Of a DNA stretch of 9,978 nt, positions 5,597 through 9,978 are shown in pieces (the first letter of the stretch is position 1; each line of letters begins with the position of its first letter). The stretch covers positions 1-9,978 of the forward strand of contig CAZCRE010000045.1 in the NCBI GenBank assembly GCA_964501075.1, read 5' to 3'. The position numbers were made by a program, and so were the translations under genes. Origin of the DNA: CAZCRE01 sp964501075. Lineage in GTDB: Archaea; Thermoproteota; Bathyarchaeia; Bathyarchaeales; Bathycorpusculaceae. The notes under the pieces were generated by a model. It did not search any database. It worked only from the letters and a program-made list of their open reading frames with translations, and was not told where the DNA came from.

Positions 5597-6736
5597 ATGG
5601 TTAGGCTTGCCCATTTGGCTGACACGCATCTTGGGTATAAGCAGTATAACTTGGAGGAGCGGGAGAAGGACATCTACGATGCGCTAGAAGAGATTGGCGA
5701 CAGGATTCTTGAGGAACATGCGGACATCGTGGTTCACAGTGGGGACTTGTTTGATTCGCCTAGGCCTACGCCGCAGGCTTATTTTGCCTTCAAGAAGTTT
5801 CTGAAGAAGCTGGACGGGAAGGTGAAGTTCTTTGCTGTGCTGGGAGACCATGATAAGCCTAAGAGTCGAGGTGTGGCGCCGCATGTGCTTTTTGATGATC
5901 GGGTGCAGGTTCTCGGCGTCAACGCGAACGCGGAGCATCAGTCGGTGAGTGTTGGCGGTCAGGACGTGTTGGTTGCGGGTTTGTCTAGTTTGAGCCGTGC
6001 TTATCGTGTGGTGCTTGTGGAGGAGTTGAAGAAGCTTGGTGCTCTTCAGCTGGGCGGCAAGGTTGGGGTTCTTGTTTTGCATGAGAGTATTGACAAGTTT
6101 TTCCCGTTCGGGTCCGAGCTCAGTTTAGACGAGGTTCCGAGGAACTTCAGTTATGTGGCGATGGGGCATCTTCATGCGCGGATAAAGGCTTCGTTTGGTG
6201 GGGGTGAGCTGGCTTATCCTGGTTCTTCGGAGATTATCAGGAAAGACGAGATTTCCGGTTGGAGGAAGCTTGGGAAAGGCTTTTACATTGTGGACCTTGA
6301 GGGCGGCGATGTTGAGGTGAGGGATGTTAATCTCAAGTGTATTAGGCCGCAGATTGAGGCGAAGCTGAGCTATGCGCACTTGGAGAAGGAGCTTGGAGAC
6401 GTGGTGAGGCTGACTGAGGGCATGGCGAAGCTGCCGATCGTGCATGTGCGCGTCGAGGGCAAAGACATCGATAGGCAAGGTGTTCACCAGGCTTTGACCG
6501 GTGCCTTGGCTGACAGGACTCTGGCGTTTAGGCAGGAGGTTGTTGAGGAGGCGGAGTTGAGGCTTCCGGAGTTGAAGCCTGGCTCTTTCTATGTGGATCA
6601 GGTTATCAGGGACTACTTCAAGGATGAGAACGTGGCAGAGCTTGCGATGGAGATGCTGAAGCATCTGAGGTACGGGGACACGGATGAAGCCAAGAAGGTT
6701 GCTGATGAATACTTTCAGAAAGTGGAGAAAGCATGA
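5597..6736 (+). CDS. mre11: Mre11 nuclease subunit
   Basis: Mre11 is the calcineurin-like phosphoesterase that dimerises, binds Rad50 and makes the first cuts at double-strand breaks (Mn2+-dependent exo- and endonuclease). The visible motifs are Asp9 and His11 (LADTHLGY), Asp50 (VHSGDLFD), His85 (LGDHDKP), His162 (VLHES), and His191/His193 (MGHLHA). At Asp84 the usual metal-binding Asn of GNHD/GNHE is replaced by Asp. A capping domain follows at about 250-325. The C-terminal helices (about 332-379) correspond to the Rad50-binding region. Length (379 aa) is normal for an archaeal Mre11. ATG 5597 is one base after the herA stop, with GAGGAG (5581-5586) upstream. The stop overlaps the rad50 start as ATGA. 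Confidence 0.97.
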   Translation: MVRLAHLADTHLGYKQYNLEEREKDIYDALEEIGDRILEEHADIVVHSGDLFDSPRPTPQAYFAFKKFLKKLDGKVKFFAVLGDHDKPKSRGVAPHVLFDDRVQVLGVNANAEHQSVSVGGQDVLVAGLSSLSRAYRVVLVEELKKLGALQLGGKVGVLVLHESIDKFFPFGSELSLDEVPRNFSYVAMGHLHARIKASFGGGELAYPGSSEIIRKDEISGWRKLGKGFYIVDLEGGDVEVRDVNLKCIRPQIEAKLSYAHLEKELGDVVRLTEGMAKLPIVHVRVEGKDIDRQGVHQALTGALADRTLAFRQEVVEEAELRLPELKPGSFYVDQVIRDYFKDENVAELAMEMLKHLRYGDTDEAKKVADEYFQKVEKA

Positions 6737-9468
6737 TTCTTAACAGGGTTAGGCTTGAGGATTTCATTTCGCATAAGAATACGGTGATTGATTTAGGCTA
6801 TGGTATTAACGTGGTTGTGGGGCCTAATGGCGCGGGCAAGACTTCGATTTTGGATGCGATAAGCTTCGCGTTGTTTAATGATTATGGTAATCGTGGGAAG
6901 AAGGAGAACCTCATCAACTCTAGAGCAAACCGGTGCAAGGTTGGTGTGGCCTTCACCGAAGGCGGCATTGGTTATGAAGTTGAGTGGTTGATGGAGCGGA
7001 AAGGATCGGCTCACGGCAGCCTGTTTCGGGTCGAAGGCGGCAAGAGGAGTCTATTGGCTAGGGATGGGGAGCGCTCTGTTGTTCCTGAGATCCAGAAGGT
7101 TTTGGGCATTGACAAGAACATGTTTTTGCAGTCAGTTTACGTGCGGCAGGGCGAGATTGAGAAGCTTGTCACGGCTAGGCCTGGAGAGAGGAAGGAGCTT
7201 ATTTCGAGGTTGCTCGGGGTTGAGGATCTTGAGAAGGCTTGGGAAGGCATAAAGACCGTTATTCAAGTGTACCGTGAGAAGCAGATCGAGCTGGAAACCG
7301 CCTTAGACCGGAAAGCAACCCTAGAAAAAGAAACGAGTGAACATGAAGCCAAATCGGCGGAGCTGGAAGAGTCTTTGATTACAAAGAGGAAGCATATTGC
7401 TGGAGTCGAGACTGACCTGAGAAACTTGCAGATTGTCTTGGACCAGTTGAAGGTGAAAAAGAAGGAATTCGACAAGTGTGACAAAGAGAGAGGAATCGTC
7501 GAGGAGAAGATCGCGGGTCTTGAGGGTAGGCTGGAGAAAGATGAAGAAGGGTTGGCTCAGGCTGTTGCGGCTGAGGTAACGGTGAGGAAGCTTGAAGATG
7601 ATGTTAACAAGCTGCCGTTTTTGGATGAGTATGTGCGTGGTCTGGCAGAGAAAGAAAAGCAGGAACTGAGGCGGCGCGCACTCCAAGAAAAGCTGGGCGA
7701 AATAGGACAATTGAAGAAAACGCTGGAGGAAAACGCGGATAACCATGAGCTTTACGTCGGAAAGGGCAAGGTCATAACCGGGAAAACCAGCGAACGAAGA
7801 AAGCATGAGGGCGCAGACGTTGCTTTGAAGAGAGCAAAGAAGCAAGTTGACGAGTGTGAGAAGGAAGAGAAGAAGAAAAGCGCGAACTTGATGAAGGAAC
7901 TGGAAAAATGCTCGAAGGCTCTTGGCGAGGCGGTGGATGTTGACAGTGTTGGGGCGGTTCTTGAGAAGAAGAGGAAGGAGTTCCAAGACGCGGCAGACAA
8001 GCTTGATGGAACGATTAATGCGGACACGGGAACCGTTAGTGTGCTGAGCCAGCGCATAGGGGAACTGGACGAGAACTTGTCCAAGTTTTCAAGCGAGGCT
8101 GAAGTGAAAGCTTGTCCAACATGTGAGACGGAATTGCCGCCTGAGCGTTTGACGCAGTTGATAGGCAAATTCTCTTCGGAGAAGGGCGAGGCGGAGGCCA
8201 AGCTTGCTAAGCTGCGGGATGATTTGAAGGAAGCAAGTACTGAGAGAAAGCACGTTGAAAAGGAAGAGAAGAAGATAGGCGCTATTGAGCCGGAGAGAGT
8301 CAGGAATCTTGCCGCTGAGCTGGTTGAGGCAACGGGTAATGTGGTGCGCCAGAAGGCTGAGGTTGAAGAGCTTGAGAAGCAGGCTGAAGCCCTGAAGAAA
8401 TTGGATGAAGAGTTGGAGCGGCTTGAAGGCGAAAGGCGCGGGCTTGAGGAAGCTTCTAAGGAGTTTGAGTCTGCAAAGCGGCGGTTGGATAAGTTGCCGT
8501 CTCAGGCTGAAGTCGAAGGTGAAATGGAGCCCATTACGGCTGCCCTAGCAGATGTTTCCAAACTAATGCAAGAGGTCCTGGAGAGGCTGGAGTATGAGCC
8601 GAAGGAGCCTCAAGAGGAACTGAAGGAGCTGCGGAAGAAGAAGGGGGAGTATGATCGGAATGTGCCGTTGGCGGAGAGGAAGGTAGAGTACGAGTCAGGC
8701 GTGGCGGAGACAATCAGCGAACTGTCTGGCTGCAGGGGAAGGTTTTCTGAGCTAGTTCGTGATATTGGGGAGCTTGGCTATGATGAGGGGGAACATGGAA
8801 AGACGCAGGAGCAGTTTGACACCACGAGCAGGGCTAGGAATGATTTTGAGAAGGATATTGCTCTCACGGAGCAAGCTAAGACAAATGCTGAAGAAGGAGC
8901 CCGAAAGTGCAGAGAGGAGTTGAGAGGTCTTGAGGCCTTGGCTGTGGAGAAGAAGCTGGTGGATGGTTTCATCGGGGTTTTGAACGCGGTTAGGGATGCT
9001 TACGGTAAGGATGGGGTTCAGAAGGTGATTAGGGCTAGGGCGAGGCCGCTGCTTGAGAAGTCGACGAGGGATTTGTTTGAGCGGTTTAATCTTGCTTATT
9101 CTGACATTAGGATTGATGATGACTATGGTATTAGTGTGATTGGGCCTGGTGGGGAGCAGGATATTGATCAGATTAGCGGGGGGGAGCGTGTGGCGTTGGC
9201 GATAGCGCTGAGGTTGGCGATTGCGCAGGTTTTGTCTGGGAAGGTTGAGACTATAATTATGGATGAGCCCACGACGCATTTGGACGAGGAGAGGAGGAAG
9301 GAGCTGGTTAATATTTTGAACTCGTTTTTCAGAGAAGGTGGGAGGATCATACCGCAAATGCTCATAATCACTCATCACCGAGAAATAGAGGAAGTGGCAG
9401 ATGTCGTCTACTCAGTGAGCAAGAAAGAAGGCTACTCAACCGCAGAATCGGAGAAACACTCCAGCTAG
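6733..9468 (+). CDS. rad50: Rad50 ABC-type ATPase with zinc hook
   Basis: Rad50 is the SMC-like partner of Mre11. ATP-driven dimerisation of its heads controls nuclease access, and its coiled coils tether DNA ends. All elements are present in 911 aa: Walker A GPNGAGKT (30-37), Q-loop Gln139 (VYVRQGE), and an N-terminal coiled coil from about 175. The zinc hook CPTC (461-464) is centred between the two coils, and the return coil runs to about 760. The signature is ISGGERVALA (814-823), Walker B is IIMDEPTTHLDE with Asp844/Glu845, and the switch histidines are ITHHRE (881-882). ATG 6733 overlaps the mre11 stop by four bases, with GGAG at 6724-6727. The coil is very rich in Glu and Lys. It is last in the operon; T-rich tracts in the following repeat copy could end the transcript. 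Confidence 0.98.
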   Translation: MILNRVRLEDFISHKNTVIDLGYGINVVVGPNGAGKTSILDAISFALFNDYGNRGKKENLINSRANRCKVGVAFTEGGIGYEVEWLMERKGSAHGSLFRVEGGKRSLLARDGERSVVPEIQKVLGIDKNMFLQSVYVRQGEIEKLVTARPGERKELISRLLGVEDLEKAWEGIKTVIQVYREKQIELETALDRKATLEKETSEHEAKSAELEESLITKRKHIAGVETDLRNLQIVLDQLKVKKKEFDKCDKERGIVEEKIAGLEGRLEKDEEGLAQAVAAEVTVRKLEDDVNKLPFLDEYVRGLAEKEKQELRRRALQEKLGEIGQLKKTLEENADNHELYVGKGKVITGKTSERRKHEGADVALKRAKKQVDECEKEEKKKSANLMKELEKCSKALGEAVDVDSVGAVLEKKRKEFQDAADKLDGTINADTGTVSVLSQRIGELDENLSKFSSEAEVKACPTCETELPPERLTQLIGKFSSEKGEAEAKLAKLRDDLKEASTERKHVEKEEKKIGAIEPERVRNLAAELVEATGNVVRQKAEVEELEKQAEALKKLDEELERLEGERRGLEEASKEFESAKRRLDKLPSQAEVEGEMEPITAALADVSKLMQEVLERLEYEPKEPQEELKELRKKKGEYDRNVPLAERKVEYESGVAETISELSGCRGRFSELVRDIGELGYDEGEHGKTQEQFDTTSRARNDFEKDIALTEQAKTNAEEGARKCREELRGLEALAVEKKLVDGFIGVLNAVRDAYGKDGVQKVIRARARPLLEKSTRDLFERFNLAYSDIRIDDDYGISVIGPGGEQDIDQISGGERVALAIALRLAIAQVLSGKVETIIMDEPTTHLDEERRKELVNILNSFFREGGRIIPQMLIITHHREIEEVADVVYSVSKKEGYSTAESEKHSS

Positions 9469-9513
9469 GAGTCCTGAGGAGGAAAGAATGTAAATCCTTG
9501 TCTGCATGAGCAG

Positions 9514-9570
9514 GTGGCGATGTCTCCCGCGACACCCACATTTTCTATTTTTGGCGTTTCAGCGTGTGCT
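9514..9570 (+). repeat. Dispersed repeat, copy 4, with T-rich tracts after rad50
   Basis: The core GTGGCGATGTCTCCCGC (9514-9530) differs from copy 1 at one of 17 positions. It continues as GACACCCACATTTTCTATTTTTGGC and TTTCAGCGTGTGCT, whose end parallels CTCGCGTGCGCT of copy 1. The two T-tracts (9541-9544 and 9548-9552) lie 70-85 bases after the rad50 stop and could act as an archaeal T-rich terminator. The copy fills the gap between rad50 and the convergent HEPN gene. Confidence 0.55.
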
Positions 9571-9575
9571 GGAAT

Positions 9576-9978
9576 TCAAAGTGAGCGCTTGAGCGTTTTC
9601 ATGTGTGCTCTTACTTCTTCGATTCTGTCGGTGGTCACGGTCTCTATGACTTTTTCTAGTTCCAGGACAAAGTTGCGGGCTTTTTCGACATCTCTCCTAA
9701 TGCAGGCTTGGTTGAGCTCTTTTTCCACATAGTATTGAATGTCTATTCTGGCTTGTTTCGAGTTTGCGATGTCGGTGGCTAAGTCCTTCTTCAGTATTCC
9801 CTTTTCCGTGAGCAGGCTTGCAACGGCGATGCTGCAATCATGGATTTCTGATTTGATGCCCATCTTCATGACAGGGTGTAGAGTGCGAAGTATCTTGCGT
9901 AGTATGCTGTTGTTGTGATCCATTCGGTTTCTCCGATCTCTGAAGCAGCGTTCATTGTGTTCAAGGCACTTATCGCTT
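9576..9978 (-). pseudogene. HEPN-domain protein gene, split by a frameshift, 5' end outside the window
   Basis: On the minus strand one frame enters from the window edge and reads ISALNTMNAASEIG, EWITTTAYYARYFALYTLS, then stops at 9868-9866. A second frame continues with VMKMGIKSEIHDC, EKGILKKDLATDIA, KQARIDIQYYVEKE and ends at 9576. Joined at about 9872 (...ALYTL + VMKMGIKSEIH...) they give the continuous helical core of an archaeal HEPN protein (YYAxYFxLY, then GIKSEIH and RxDxQYY). Restoring one G beside position 9872 (CTGGTC for CTGTC on this strand) repairs the frame. HEPN proteins of this type are often partnered with MNT nucleotidyltransferases; any partner would lie beyond the window. 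No RX4-6H RNase motif sits at the usual HEPN position; the only match is RIEEVRAH in the C-terminal tail. It could be a true pseudogene or a sequencing indel. Confidence 0.78.

Noticed and set aside
9458..9472. ACTCC/GGAGT hairpin spanning the rad50 stop codon as terminator
   Set aside because: A 5-bp stem with no following T-run is weak; the T-rich tracts at 9541-9552 are a better candidate.
9514..9732. 72-residue plus-strand ORF antisense to the HEPN gene
   Set aside because: It overlaps the repeat and lies opposite a better-supported protein; its composition is that of an antisense shadow.
9864..9880. Programmed -1 frameshift in the HEPN gene
   Set aside because: The junction has no X-XXY-YYZ slippery heptamer or obvious downstream stem; a simple one-base deletion explains it.

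Overview
The window reads as archaeal chromosome. The evidence is a HerA-NurA-Mre11-Rad50 end-resection operon (the NurA/HerA pair is essentially archaeal), TATA-type promoters instead of -10/-35 boxes, and GGAGG/GGTGATC-type Shine-Dalgarno sites, several of them in front of TTG or GTG starts. The gene mix (membrane pyrophosphatase, membrane-anchored S1C protease, small zinc-ribbon protein, integrase remnant, HEPN protein) would fit a Bathyarchaeia-like member of the Thermoproteota. That placement is an inference from family resemblance, not a measured phylogeny.

Layout. Positions 1-109 (minus strand) hold the first 36 codons of a membrane-bound proton/sodium-pumping pyrophosphatase (hppA), with its promoter near 190-207. 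A 488-base divergent spacer (110-597) contains two copies of a short dispersed repeat, a tRNA T-arm-like patch, a perfect 9-bp inverted repeat and the promoter of the next gene. Positions 598-1827 encode a membrane-anchored HtrA/DegP-type serine protease with one PDZ domain. It is followed after 18 bases by a small zinc-ribbon ORF (1846-2082). Positions 2197-2409 carry a decayed C-terminal piece of a tyrosine recombinase, followed by another copy of the repeat near 2499.

Positions 2652-9468 are one compact operon, nurA-herA-mre11-rad50. Neighbouring genes overlap or lie one base apart, and a TATA-like box sits before nurA. Together they encode the archaeal double-strand-break resection machine. 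Mre11-Rad50 recognises and initially processes ends, then the HerA hexamer translocates and drives the NurA nuclease to make 3' single strands for RadA. All ATPase motifs (Walker A/B, Rad50 signature, Q-loop, zinc hook) are intact. The one departure is Asp in place of Asn in the GNHD-type metal motif of Mre11.

A fourth repeat copy, which supplies T-rich tracts, follows rad50. On the minus strand, 9576-9978 is a HEPN-domain gene that runs off the window. It is split by an apparent one-base deletion near 9872: the two halves lie in different frames but join into a continuous HEPN core.

Most noteworthy are the four-copy dispersed repeat, the frameshifted HEPN gene, the integrase relic, and the start-codon puzzle of the zinc-ribbon gene. 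I did not find a clearly novel multi-gene system here.
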